In this document: piece by piece, positions 15,181-22,776 of the stretch
How positions within the stretch are numbered: the stretch's first letter is position 1
Layout: each line of letters begins with the position of its first letter
Origin: Ornithinibacillus massiliensis
GTDB taxonomy: Bacteria; Bacillota; Bacilli; Bacillales; Amphibacillaceae
DNA: 64,000 nt
NCBI RefSeq assembly: GCF_018310345.1
Contig: NZ_JAGXBY010000003.1
Span: forward strand, 558,001 to 622,000
Direction of reading: 5' to 3'
The notes under the pieces: model-generated
What the model was told of the DNA's origin: nothing
Seen by the model: only the letters and a program-made list of their open reading frames with translations
The model's database searches: none
Position numbers and translations under genes: made by a program

Positions 15181-15558
15181 ATGATTGAAATCAAAACATC
15201 TTCTGTTAGTGATGGAGAGTTTAATAGAGGAGTATTTGCTACACGTGCAATTAAAAAGGGAGAGCTATTACATGAGGCACCTGTTATCGCTTATCCTAAT
15301 GACCAGCATCAATTTATTGAAAAAACATTACTCGCCGATTATGCCTTTGAATACGGCATAAATCATACAGCCATTCTTCTTGGATATGGCATGCTATTTA
15401 ATCATTCCTATGAACCAAATGCAATTTATGAAATTAACTTTGATAATCATACATTTGACTTTTATGCATACAAAGATATCAAAGCCGGTGATGAAATTTT
15501 AATCAATTACAACGGAGAGGCAGATGATCAAGAACTGCTTTGGTTTGATCGGGATTGA
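15181..15558 (+). CDS. SET-domain protein (putative lysine methyltransferase)
   Basis: 125 residues from the ATG at 15181, seven bases after GAGGAG. A minimal SET fold: RGVFATRAIKKGELL at the N-terminus (R16-G17), the pseudoknot NHSYEPNA (N74-H75-S76), AGDEILINY near residues 102-110, and a final aromatic/acidic tail. Pre-SET and post-SET zinc regions are absent, as in other short bacterial SET proteins. Known members methylate protein lysines with S-adenosylmethionine; the bacterial targets are unknown. It is a single gene. Confidence 0.88.
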   Translation: MIEIKTSSVSDGEFNRGVFATRAIKKGELLHEAPVIAYPNDQHQFIEKTLLADYAFEYGINHTAILLGYGMLFNHSYEPNAIYEINFDNHTFDFYAYKDIKAGDEILINYNGEADDQELLWFDRD

Positions 15559-15650
15559 TTAATCCTTGACTTTATAATTTTTTAAAAATATCCTTTCGTC
15601 CAAATGAACCATTGCCAATATTTTTCATACTATTTTAAGAGGTGATGAAA

Positions 15651-16091
15651 ATGGCAAGAGTGAAGTATAACGATAATGATATTGATTTAATGGCTAGAAT
15701 GATGCGTGCGGAGGCAGAAGGCGAAGGAAAGCTTGGCATGCTAATGGTTGGAAATGTTATTGTCAATCGATTAAAAGCGAATTGTTTAGACTTTGTAGAT
15801 TTACGATCAATACCGGATGTCATTTATCAAGTGCAGGGTGGAAACTACTCATTTGAAGCAGTACAAAAAGGGAATGTTTTCTATAATAGAGCACGAGAAT
15901 CAGAAAAAAGATTGGCCAAACAAACACTAGACTATTGGAGAGAGCATCCTTCTAAGTATGCGCTTTGGTACTTTAATCCGTATGCTCCATGCCCTCCTAC
16001 CTGGTATGATCAGCCATTTGCTGGCCAGTTTAAACAGCATTGCTATTATGAGCCACAGGCTGATACATGTGAGAGTGTTTATATATGGTGA
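15651..16091 (+). CDS. cwlJ: Spore cortex-lytic enzyme CwlJ
   Basis: 146 residues from the ATG at 15651, six bases after AGAGGTG (the frame also opens at a GTG inside that site). It matches B. subtilis CwlJ (about 142 residues): LMARMMRAEAEGEGKLGM with the catalytic glutamate pair E21/E23 of the SleB fold, VGNVIVNRLKANC, and the C-terminal TWYDQPFAGQFKQHCYY. CwlJ sits in the spore coat and degrades cortex peptidoglycan when calcium-dipicolinate is released at germination. The usual partner GerQ is not adjacent; a rhodanese gene is next, convergent. No sigma-E promoter could be assigned confidently. Confidence 0.93.
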   Translation: MARVKYNDNDIDLMARMMRAEAEGEGKLGMLMVGNVIVNRLKANCLDFVDLRSIPDVIYQVQGGNYSFEAVQKGNVFYNRARESEKRLAKQTLDYWREHPSKYALWYFNPYAPCPPTWYDQPFAGQFKQHCYYEPQADTCESVYIW

Positions 16092-16120
16092 TTCCCATAC
16101 TTATTGTGGGGATATACAAA

Positions 16121-16160
16121 AGCAGTTCAATTTATAACAAATTGAACTGCTTATTTTTTA
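16121..16160 (+). terminator. Terminator of cwlJ
   Basis: AGCAGTTCAATT (16121-16132) pairs with AATTGAACTGCT (16140-16151), followed by TATTTTTTA. Confidence 0.85.
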
Positions 16161-16212
16161 CCATTTCCTATTCGAAAGGAGAAAAAACCGTATTTATAAA
16201 GAAGCAGAGTGC

Positions 16213-16509
16213 TTACTCGACTTCTCCTTCCCAATCCAGCATTCCACCAACCATATTCGTAACATTATAGCCACGCTCTGTTAAAAAAACTGTTGCGTTT
16301 CCACTTCTTGCGCCAGAACGACATACCATATAATAATGGTCATTTTTATCTAATTCTTCAAGACGTTCAGGAATTTGACCTAGTGGGATATGTTTTGCTC
16401 CTGGAATTTTCCCCATTGCTACCTCTTCATCCTCACGAACATCAATGATATTCAATGCTTCCCCTGCCGTTAGCTTTTGTTCTAGTTCCTTTGCTGTAAT
16501 TTCTTTCAC
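16213..16509 (-). CDS. Single-domain rhodanese-like sulfurtransferase
   Basis: 98 residues from a GTG at 16509, ten bases after GGAGG; the ATG at 16518 touches the ribosome site. A complete single rhodanese fold: NIIDVREDEEVAMGKIPGA at the N-terminus, the active-site loop C63-R-S-G-A-R-S69, and the typical GGMLDWEGE ending. Such proteins carry persulfide on the cysteine and move sulfur or detoxify. It resembles YtwF of B. subtilis in size. The promoter region contains the four-copy 21-bp repeat described separately, an unusual setting for a small enzyme gene. Confidence 0.9.
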   Translation of the reverse strand: MKEITAKELEQKLTAGEALNIIDVREDEEVAMGKIPGAKHIPLGQIPERLEELDKNDHYYMVCRSGARSGNATVFLTERGYNVTNMVGGMLDWEGEVE

Positions 16510-16595
16510 GATTACCATTCCTCCAAGTAATTTACTAATAGGTTTATCTTATATAGAATGGAGAGGCTTTGCAATATCTCTGCTTCATAAATTGT

Positions 16596-16679
16596 AAATC
16601 CTGAAGATAAGGGGAGAAATCCTGAAAGACCCCCTTCAAATCCTGAAGTTATAGTGTGAAATCCTGAAGAATATGTCAA
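16596..16679. repeat. Four tandem 21-bp repeats upstream of the rhodanese gene
   Basis: The 11-mer AAATCCTGAA(G/A) occurs at 16596, 16617, 16638 and 16659, exactly 21 bp apart, with unrelated 10-bp spacers. The period is two helical turns, so all copies face the same side of DNA. No open reading frame spans the array (one in-frame stop in the only repeat-wise frame). Confidence 0.85.
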
Positions 16680-16715
16680 CTAGGATTTTTTTTACTGTAT
16701 TCCTTGAATAATTGA

Positions 16716-16748
16716 AAGAACACCCAGCCCTGTAGCGTGGGTGTTCTT
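16716..16748 (-). terminator. Terminator of the GlsB-like gene
   Basis: AAGAACACCCA (16716-16726) pairs with TGGGTGTTCTT (16738-16748); on the minus strand the stem is followed by TCAATTATTC. Confidence 0.75.
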
Positions 16749-16751
16749 ATA

Positions 16752-17006
16752 TTAATCAGCCTTACGCATTGCTCTCATAATTAAACTAATCACAAAGATT
16801 AGGATAATGGCTCCAATTAGTGCCGGGATAATGTTATATCCACCTATTTCTGGACCCCAATCACCAAGTAAAAACGATCCAATCCATGCTCCAATAATTC
16901 CAGCAATAATATTACCAAATACTCCACCTGGTACATCCCTGCCGACGATAAGGCTACCAATCCAACCAAGAATACCTCCAACAATTAAACTCCAAATGAA
17001 ACCCAT
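16752..17006 (-). CDS. GlsB/YeaQ/YmgE-family small membrane protein
   Basis: 84 residues, glycine-rich, with three membrane segments (residues about 3-20, 28-47 and 55-78) and the family pattern IVGGILGWIGSLIVG then NIIAGIIGAWIGSFLLGD. Often annotated as transglycosylase-associated protein. Members are induced by general stress in many bacteria, but no biochemical role is firmly known. It has its own ribosome site (AGGAGG region) and terminator. Confidence 0.9.
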   Translation of the reverse strand: MGFIWSLIVGGILGWIGSLIVGRDVPGGVFGNIIAGIIGAWIGSFLLGDWGPEIGGYNIIPALIGAIILIFVISLIMRAMRKAD

Positions 17007-17142
17007 GATGAATTCCTCCTATGTCAAAATAGAATTATATCTATTATATGTTTATCCAATATAGAAAAATTTAAACACGACATAATAAATTTTAACGTTC
17101 TACTTACTCTCTAGAGTAATTATGGTATTTCATTTTCATCAC

Positions 17143-17177
17143 AAAAAACTACCAAATGTTAACGAAACACTTGGTAG
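17143..17177 (-). terminator. Terminator of the Gfo/Idh gene
   Basis: CTACCAAATG (17149-17158) pairs with CACTTGGTAG (17168-17177) with one G-T pair; minus-strand T run at 17148-17143. Confidence 0.85.
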
Positions 17178-17190
17178 GTAGGACTGATTT

Positions 17191-18132
17191 TTACATTTTC
17201 CTTAATTGCTCTAACACACGCTGTGCCTTAAAGCCGATTTCAAAATCATAAATCTCTGCTTCTTCCCCTTTTGTTGCTTTTACTAACTCATCTATTAGAT
17301 TGTTATATGGTTGATGTTCAAAGGAAATTTCTTTCGGCTCTTCACCGTTTTTCCCGGCTCTAATAATACCCCAGTTATCTAAGGATAATGAACCTTCTGT
17401 ACCATAGGCTGTGAATCCAATATATTCCTTACCTGGGATTTGGCTTAACCCCTCAATGAGGACTGGGGTACCATCTGCAAGTTTTGCGGTTGCTATAATA
17501 CCTGTTTCACATTTAGAAGGATCCTCTGGTAGTTCTAGTTGTGTTCGGATATCATTAACATCGCCAAACATCTTTACTATTTGCTGGATAAAATGAACGC
17601 CAACCTCCAATACAAACCCACCTTGTTCACGGCCGCCTACCCAGTTGTTTTGCTGCCATGCTCGTGGCCATTGTGGAAAGTGCATAGAAAGCTGTAATCG
17701 ACGTAACTTTCCAATGTATCTTTCTTGCATCATTTCCGCAAATTTATTGGTTGCTGGCTCGTAATTTAATGGGAAATTCATCGCATGTACAACATTCGCC
17801 TGTTTGGCAGTATGGAACATTTCTTCTGCCTCTTCTAACGAATTAGCTAAAGGTTTTTCACAGAGGAGATGCTTTCCTGCTTTCAATGCCTCCATAACGA
17901 TGGAATGGTGAAGTTTTGGTGGTACTGCCACATAAACTAGCTCTACTTTCTCATCTGCAATTAACTGTTGGTATTCTGTATAAGCGTTAATTCCACCTAA
18001 ATCATTTGCTGTTTTCATTGCTAATGGTTCCATTTGATCACATACCGCAACAATTTCAACTTCCTTATGTTCTGCAAAGCGCTTAATGAGTCGTTGTCCA
18101 ATTGCACCAAGACCTATAATTCCTATACGCAT
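17191..18132 (-). CDS. Gfo/Idh/MocA-family oxidoreductase
   Basis: 313 residues from the ATG at 18132, eight bases after AAAGGAG; the longer upstream frame is not coding. The Rossmann fold has GLGAIG (residues 7-12), and the family signature EKP is at residues 92-94, followed by the C-terminal beta-sheet domain with GGFVLEVGVHFIQQI, holding the usual histidine. These enzymes oxidise or reduce sugars, inositols or related carbonyls with NAD(P). No sugar-catabolic genes adjoin, so the substrate is open. It is divergent from the CueP-like lipoprotein gene across 154 bp. Confidence 0.88.
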   Translation of the reverse strand: MRIGIIGLGAIGQRLIKRFAEHKEVEIVAVCDQMEPLAMKTANDLGGINAYTEYQQLIADEKVELVYVAVPPKLHHSIVMEALKAGKHLLCEKPLANSLEEAEEMFHTAKQANVVHAMNFPLNYEPATNKFAEMMQERYIGKLRRLQLSMHFPQWPRAWQQNNWVGGREQGGFVLEVGVHFIQQIVKMFGDVNDIRTQLELPEDPSKCETGIIATAKLADGTPVLIEGLSQIPGKEYIGFTAYGTEGSLSLDNWGIIRAGKNGEEPKEISFEHQPYNNLIDELVKATKGEEAEIYDFEIGFKAQRVLEQLRKM

Positions 18133-18286
18133 GATCATTTCTCCTTTACCTGTATGAGACTCTATCTCTTTCGATAATAATAGTACCATAAAGCTGAAAT
18201 AAGTATGAACTTTTCGTGAATTGGGCAGTACACGGAGCCTTAATATAGTAAAATACGTATTAGATGATAAGCAGGAGTTGAAAAAT

Positions 18287-18802
18287 ATGAAAAAAGCTCT
18301 AATCGGCATAAGCAGTATATTACTTGTTCTTATACTAGCAGCTTGTGGTGATACATCGCAGGAAGATAAGAAGGATATTAAGGAATTAGTCCATGAGTAT
18401 AGTGTAGGAAGTCATGAAGATGTATCTGCTTCTATCAATTCACAAGAACTGATTGTGACAGATCATAATCAAAAGAAAGAAACATATCCTCTTCCAGAAG
18501 ACGAGTTTTTTGTTTCTATTGCTCCATTTGAAGAGTCAACTCATGAATGTGCGATCCATAGCTTAACAAGCTGCCAGGGAGAGTTAGTGGAAAAAGAATT
18601 TAATGTTTATATTGAAGATGAAGAAGGCAATGTCGTGGTGGATGATACCTTTACATCATTTGCCAATGGATTTATAGATTTATGGTTACCACGTGACCGA
18701 ACATATCAAGTGAAGATTGAGTATGATGGCAAAGCCGCTGAATCAACAATATCTACTTTTGATGGTGATAATACATGTATTACAACAATGCAATTATTGT
18801 AA
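18287..18802 (+). CDS. CueP-like copper-binding lipoprotein
   Basis: 171 residues from the ATG at 18287 after AGGAGTTG. A lipoprotein signal ends at LAAC (C20), so the protein should be anchored outside the membrane. The rest matches the CueP family of Salmonella periplasmic copper proteins: C88 and C96 in HECAIHSLTSC, C164 in NTCITTMQL near the C-terminus, and VSIAPFEESTHEC. These three cysteines bind copper in CueP. A role in copper buffering or reduction at the cell surface is inferred. No copA, csoR or copZ gene lies nearby, so control is not apparent. Ends at a strong hairpin. Confidence 0.88.
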   Translation: MKKALIGISSILLVLILAACGDTSQEDKKDIKELVHEYSVGSHEDVSASINSQELIVTDHNQKKETYPLPEDEFFVSIAPFEESTHECAIHSLTSCQGELVEKEFNVYIEDEEGNVVVDDTFTSFANGFIDLWLPRDRTYQVKIEYDGKAAESTISTFDGDNTCITTMQLL

Positions 18803-18825
18803 GGTACAAAAGTATGTAAAAAATA

Positions 18826-18871
18826 AACCCGAATGAATACCACGATTTTAATATCGTGCTTCATTCGGGTT
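18826..18871. terminator. Bidirectional terminator
   Basis: AACCCGAATGAA (18826-18837) pairs with TTCATTCGGGTT (18860-18871), with an inner CACGAT/ATCGTG stem; between convergent genes. Confidence 0.75.
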
Positions 18872-18915
18872 GACGACTACTTAAGTCCCCGCCCTTCTCA
18901 TTATTACACTTTTAT

Positions 18916-19473
18916 TTATCGCAACAAGCTTCGGACATCCCTAACTAACTCAGGTAATCCATTCTCAAATAAATGATCGGATCCATCGAGTATCCTACAA
19001 GTACTTCGAGTTAATTTCTCTGCTAATACAATATGGTGTGAAAAAGGTACAATTTCTTCATTTCTGCTGTGATAAAGGAATATATGAGGTATTTTCTTGA
19101 GGTGCTGTTCAAATGCTTCTTGGAGAAAAAAGTCCTTCCGTTGCCAATCATCATCTATTCCCCAGAATGGTGCTGCTACAATAAACAAGCCCAATACTTT
19201 CACATGATAAACTTCCTCAGAGAGATATTTTAATAGAACAGATCCTCCTAAAGAGTGCCCTACTAATACTATCCCTCCAGAGTGTTTAGCCAACGCCTTG
19301 TCCAGTTCATTCTTCCAATCACTGTATTTTGGATCTTCTGGTGTTGGCATTTTCGGAGAATTGACTTCAGCGTCATTGCCAAGACCATTCCTTACATACT
19401 TTATTAGGTTACTACTCCCTTGATTTTCCCCTTGGGGACCAGCACTATGTATAAACATTAACGCTGGATTCAT
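18916..19473 (-). CDS. RBBP9/YdeN-family alpha/beta hydrolase
   Basis: 185 residues. The nucleophile elbow is GHSLGG with S74, and the catalytic histidine is H166 in GSDHLFENG. The N-terminal FIHSAGPQGENQGSS replaces the usual HG oxyanion segment. Where the family carries the acidic triad residue (H-x3-D-x2-VP), this protein has glutamate, E138 in HSRNEEIVP. Serine hydrolases of this family have few known substrates. The start follows GGAGGAGGGG. It is followed upstream, 21 bp away, by a membrane-protein gene in the same orientation, and the two probably form an operon. Confidence 0.85.
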   Translation of the reverse strand: MNPALMFIHSAGPQGENQGSSNLIKYVRNGLGNDAEVNSPKMPTPEDPKYSDWKNELDKALAKHSGGIVLVGHSLGGSVLLKYLSEEVYHVKVLGLFIVAAPFWGIDDDWQRKDFFLQEAFEQHLKKIPHIFLYHSRNEEIVPFSHHIVLAEKLTRSTCRILDGSDHLFENGLPELVRDVRSLLR

Positions 19474-19494
19474 GGTTATCCCCTCCTCCTTACC

Positions 19495-19971
19495 TTAGGC
19501 TGTTTTCTCTTTTCTTATAACCTTATCAACTAAATATTGCAAGCCGTATAATAAGTATGCTTTATAATGCAAGTAAAAAAAGAACTTTATATGGCTTAAC
19601 CGTTTAAGCCCAACGATCTTATACTTTTTCAGAATATCAATCCCAAGAAAAGCAAAAAGTGCATCTGCAATTGCGTTTACTAGGATAAACTTTTTAAAGT
19701 TACCATATGTATATTTCATAATCCACATCGATAGTGGCATATATGGTCCAATACTAAATGGAAGTTCATCCTTATAGAATGCATCCTTTTTATCAAAAAA
19801 CTTCCACCAATTTCGGCGATTTCCATACAGATGATTTAGGATCTCAAACCCAACAATGAAAAAACCTCCTATTGCAAACCGCTTAAAACTTCTCTTGCCA
19901 ATAAACAGTAGCGTCATCCAAGAGAAAATAATCATCCCAAGATTAAACCATAAGTGCCGCTTCGTAATCAT
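19495..19971 (-). CDS. Unrecognised multi-pass membrane protein
   Basis: 158 residues from the ATG at 19971, spaced properly from GAGGTGA (the ATG at 19977 abuts it). Four to five hydrophobic segments are visible, with a basic, aromatic-rich linker (HLYGNRRNWWKFFDKKDAFY) after the second. Similar proteins without function are common in Bacillaceae. It lies 21 bp upstream of the hydrolase gene on the same strand, so a shared transcript is likely. No motif suggests transport or enzyme activity. Confidence 0.7.
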   Translation of the reverse strand: MITKRHLWFNLGMIIFSWMTLLFIGKRSFKRFAIGGFFIVGFEILNHLYGNRRNWWKFFDKKDAFYKDELPFSIGPYMPLSMWIMKYTYGNFKKFILVNAIADALFAFLGIDILKKYKIVGLKRLSHIKFFFYLHYKAYLLYGLQYLVDKVIRKEKTA

Positions 19972-20069
19972 AAACATTCACCTCAACCTACTTTTAATTT
20001 CTTTTTTAACTTGTCCAACTATCATCAAAAAAAACTAAAAAATGGTTGAGAATGAATTACCAATTCAAC

Positions 20070-20318
20070 TTACTCCGTGCAATTACATTCAAATTCCTTA
20101 AAGTAAAATTCTTTATATAATGTAACATCACCCTTAAAATCTGCTGAATTGGCTATAAAAACTTTAACGACTGGGGCGATGTCCTGTTTGGCAATTTCCG
20201 CTACTTGTTTTTCCATTTCCTTAGTTGAATCGAGCGGGTATTGATTCATATCTTCGTATAAGTCGTTGTGTACACATACATCATAGGTTACTGCTAGATA
20301 ATACGTTTCCATTTTCAC
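20070..20318 (-). CDS. Small hypothetical protein
   Basis: 82 residues from a GTG at 20318, eight bases after AAGGAG; the ATG six bases on is less well spaced. No signal or membrane segment. The sequence starts METYYLAVTYDVCVHND and ends FECNCTE, with three cysteines. It is not recognised. The ribosome site and base composition resemble neighbouring genes, so I regard it as real. It lies between the ABC-F gene terminator and the membrane-protein gene. Confidence 0.6.
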   Translation of the reverse strand: MKMETYYLAVTYDVCVHNDLYEDMNQYPLDSTKEMEKQVAEIAKQDIAPVVKVFIANSADFKGDVTLYKEFYFKEFECNCTE

Positions 20319-20360
20319 TTAGTCTACTCCTTAAAGGTTGTCTTGTTCATAAATGATAGT

Positions 20361-20400
20361 AGTGTCAGTCTCCCTAGCAACAATAACAGAGACTGACACT
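20361..20400 (-). terminator. Hairpin after the ABC-F gene
   Basis: AGTGTCAGTCTC (20361-20372) pairs perfectly with GAGACTGACACT (20389-20400), 16 bp past the stop. There is no clear T run, so termination is likely but not certain. Confidence 0.55.
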
Positions 20401-20416
20401 GTCTAAGTAGTAGAAA

Positions 20417-22342
20417 TTAATCACTTGAACCTAACCATAAATCCGTTGCTACATTCAATTCCTCGCTGAGTTCTACTTTTCTATTATACAAATCTTGAAG
20501 ATGCTGATAGTCAATTTGATCTGCAGCCATAGCTGTGTCAATGTCTTTAATCTCCCTTTCGAGTAATTCTATTTTGACTAGCAGCTTTTCTTTATCGAAA
20601 GCCTTCTTCTCTTTTACAGGTTTCCGATCCCTTTTTACTACTTGCTTCGATGGAGGTGCCGATACACCTTGGTTGCTTATTTTTTCCTTTTCCTGTTTAT
20701 AATAATCATAGTTGCCTAGATAGCTTTTTAGCGCATAGTCCTCCACCACAATGATTCTATCACTCAGTTTATTAATAAAATAACGATCATGCGAGATAAA
20801 AAAGATAGTACCTTGAAAATCCTCCAATGCCTCTTCAAGGGCCTCAATGGAGTCAATATCTAAATGGTTGGTTGGCTCATCCAAAATTAATAGATTTATT
20901 TCTTGATAAAGTAAAATCGCTAGCTTCAACCGAATTCGCTCTCCACCAGATAAATGTCTAACCCGCTTATATACACTCGATTTATAAAACATAAATTTTG
21001 CTAAATACTCCCGTGCTTTTCCTTCTAGTATAGAAATATTTTCACGAAAGACTTCAATTAACATACGGTTTTCCTCTTCAAAGGTAATCTTTTGTGGCAA
21101 ATAGGCTACCTTAACGCTTGCACCTAATTTAATTTCCCCAGTATCTGGTTGTTCTTCCCCTAGTAGCATCTTTAGAAATGTAGTCTTGCCACTACCATTC
21201 GGTCCAATTAACCCTACTCGTTCACCATAATGAACCATAAGCTCCGCCTCTTTAAAAATTACCTTCTCTCCATAGCACTTAGAAAGCTTGGTTGCTTTGA
21301 TTGTTTCTTTCCCCGAACGTTCGACCTCCTTAAAGCCTAATCTCATATTTTTTCTATCAGTTGATGGTTTATCAAGACGTTCCATTTTCTCTAATCGTTT
21401 CTGAATACTTACAGCCCTTCGGAAAAACTTATTATTATCAGCACGAATCGCCCAGTCTCTTAAATCCTTTACCGCACTCTCCATCGCATTAATTTTTTTC
21501 TGTTGCTGGCGATATTGCTCTAGCTGTATCCTTATATTCTCCTCCTTTTGACTGACAAATGAGGAATAGTTACCCTTGTAACTGAATGATCGTTTATCTT
21601 CTACTTCCACTATTTTCGTTGCAACATGGTCAAGAAAATAGCGGTCATGCGATACAATGAGCACAATTCCCTGATAACTTTTCAGATAACTTTCTAACCA
21701 TTCAATGGATTCCATATCTAAATGATTGGTTGGTTCATCCAATAATAAAATGTCGGGATTATGAATAAGAAGTTTCCCTAAAATAACAGTAGTTTTCTCC
21801 CCACCGCTTAGGATATCAAATTCTTTATTTAGAAAGCTCTCATCCATTTTTAGCCCCGTACACACCTTGCTTAACTTTTCTCCCCTGTCATATCCACCTT
21901 TTAATTCAAAGACTTGAACGACGTTACTGTACTTATTCAACGCTTTCTCTAATGCGGTACCTTGTAATGCTTCCATTTGTTCTTCCAGATCTCGCATTTG
22001 CTTTTCTATTGCATCAATTTCTTCAAAGGCTAGATTTAAAATATCGATAACCTTCAAGCCTTTTGGATACTCGGGCATTTGCTCCAAATAAGCAGTAGTC
22101 GAGTTATTTGGGACTATCTGAATGACCCCCTCATCGTAACCATAGCTTGAGGTTTGTGGATAGCCTGGGTAATAATTCATTGGCTCTAACCCAGCTATAA
22201 TCTTTAGAATGGTGCTTTTCCCACTACCATTTACGCCAACTATACCTATTCTATCCCAGTCAAATGCTTCAAACGTAACATCCTCTAATACTAATGTTGC
22301 TTCCATAAATTTTTTCAAACCGTTTACTTTAAGCTCTAACAT
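20417..22342 (-). CDS. ABC-F ATPase, possible antibiotic ribosome-protection factor
   Basis: 641 residues with two ATP-binding cassettes and no membrane segments. Cassette 1 has GVNGSGKST, FDILSGGEKT and LLLDEPTNHLD; a long helical linker (about residues 240-330) follows; cassette 2 has GPNGSGKTT, LSGGERIRLK and LILDEPTNHLD. A charged coiled-coil tail closes it (about 560-641), as in YdiF and Uup-type proteins. ABC-F proteins act on the ribosomal E site, as translation factors or by displacing antibiotics. The first cassette has an extra insert (EPMNYYPGYPQTSS) that I do not place. The attenuator leader upstream favours drug-inducible protection, but that is inference. Confidence 0.85.
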   Translation of the reverse strand: MLELKVNGLKKFMEATLVLEDVTFEAFDWDRIGIVGVNGSGKSTILKIIAGLEPMNYYPGYPQTSSYGYDEGVIQIVPNNSTTAYLEQMPEYPKGLKVIDILNLAFEEIDAIEKQMRDLEEQMEALQGTALEKALNKYSNVVQVFELKGGYDRGEKLSKVCTGLKMDESFLNKEFDILSGGEKTTVILGKLLIHNPDILLLDEPTNHLDMESIEWLESYLKSYQGIVLIVSHDRYFLDHVATKIVEVEDKRSFSYKGNYSSFVSQKEENIRIQLEQYRQQQKKINAMESAVKDLRDWAIRADNNKFFRRAVSIQKRLEKMERLDKPSTDRKNMRLGFKEVERSGKETIKATKLSKCYGEKVIFKEAELMVHYGERVGLIGPNGSGKTTFLKMLLGEEQPDTGEIKLGASVKVAYLPQKITFEEENRMLIEVFRENISILEGKAREYLAKFMFYKSSVYKRVRHLSGGERIRLKLAILLYQEINLLILDEPTNHLDIDSIEALEEALEDFQGTIFFISHDRYFINKLSDRIIVVEDYALKSYLGNYDYYKQEKEKISNQGVSAPPSKQVVKRDRKPVKEKKAFDKEKLLVKIELLEREIKDIDTAMAADQIDYQHLQDLYNRKVELSEELNVATDLWLGSSD

Positions 22343-22414
22343 GTTATCTACCTTCTTTCGTCCAGTACGTTACACCATTGCAAGACAGACTAAGAAGACT
22401 ACTACTCGTTAATA

Positions 22415-22453
22415 TGAAAAAAGACTATAAGAAGATATCGCTTCTTACAGTCT
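22415..22453 (-). promoter_or_regulatory. Attenuator terminator in the ABC-F leader
   Basis: On the minus strand AGACTGTAAGAAG (22453-22441) pairs with CTTCTTATAGTCT (22434-22422), followed by TTTTTTC. It lies 73 bases before the ABC-F start codon and inside its transcript, so read-through would be required. A second hairpin CTATAGG-ATA-CCTATAG (22488-22472) precedes it. Confidence 0.75.
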
Positions 22454-22491
22454 AAAAGGGTAGTTTTATAGCTATAGGTATCCTATAGTAA

Positions 22492-22524
22492 TCATTCCAT
22501 CCAATAAAAGAGAGCAAAAGTCAT
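22492..22524 (-). CDS. Possible leader peptide, 10 codons, of the ABC-F gene
   Basis: ATG to TGA encodes MTFALFYWME just before the two leader hairpins, the position expected for a stalling peptide. No clear ribosome site precedes it; it could be close to the 5' end of the transcript. Existence as a translated ORF is inferred from position only. Confidence 0.4.
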   Translation of the reverse strand: MTFALFYWME

Positions 22525-22776
22525 GCCCAAAGTGTATTAGATAGTTTTTTCCCATTTTCAGTAAGTAAGTCGCCTTATAAATTGCCTGATTCCTAATGGC
22601 ATAACAAATAAACCTAACTAAAGGCTAATTGATACGTTACACATTAAAAATCCCTATTAATTACATTAATTAATAATTAGCAATTTGTTGGCATCATTTT
22701 CTTACTTACCCCCTTCTGAATTTCCTTAATTATCGCACTTTTTCTTCATATTGTAAATAGACCCTTTTCGATAATC

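Larger units (their letters stand above)
22343..22776. other. 434-bp gap: ABC-F leader region
   Basis: Besides the leader peptide candidate, hairpin and terminator (22415-22524), it contains AT-rich sequence with an ATTAATTAATGT-type palindrome near 22655-22672. No gene is recognised. The promoter could not be fixed; TAATAC close to the leader ORF lacks a well-spaced -35. Confidence 0.5.

Noticed and set aside
16596-16679. CRISPR array
   Set aside because: Four 11-bp units with 10-bp spacers are far too short, and no cas gene is in the window.
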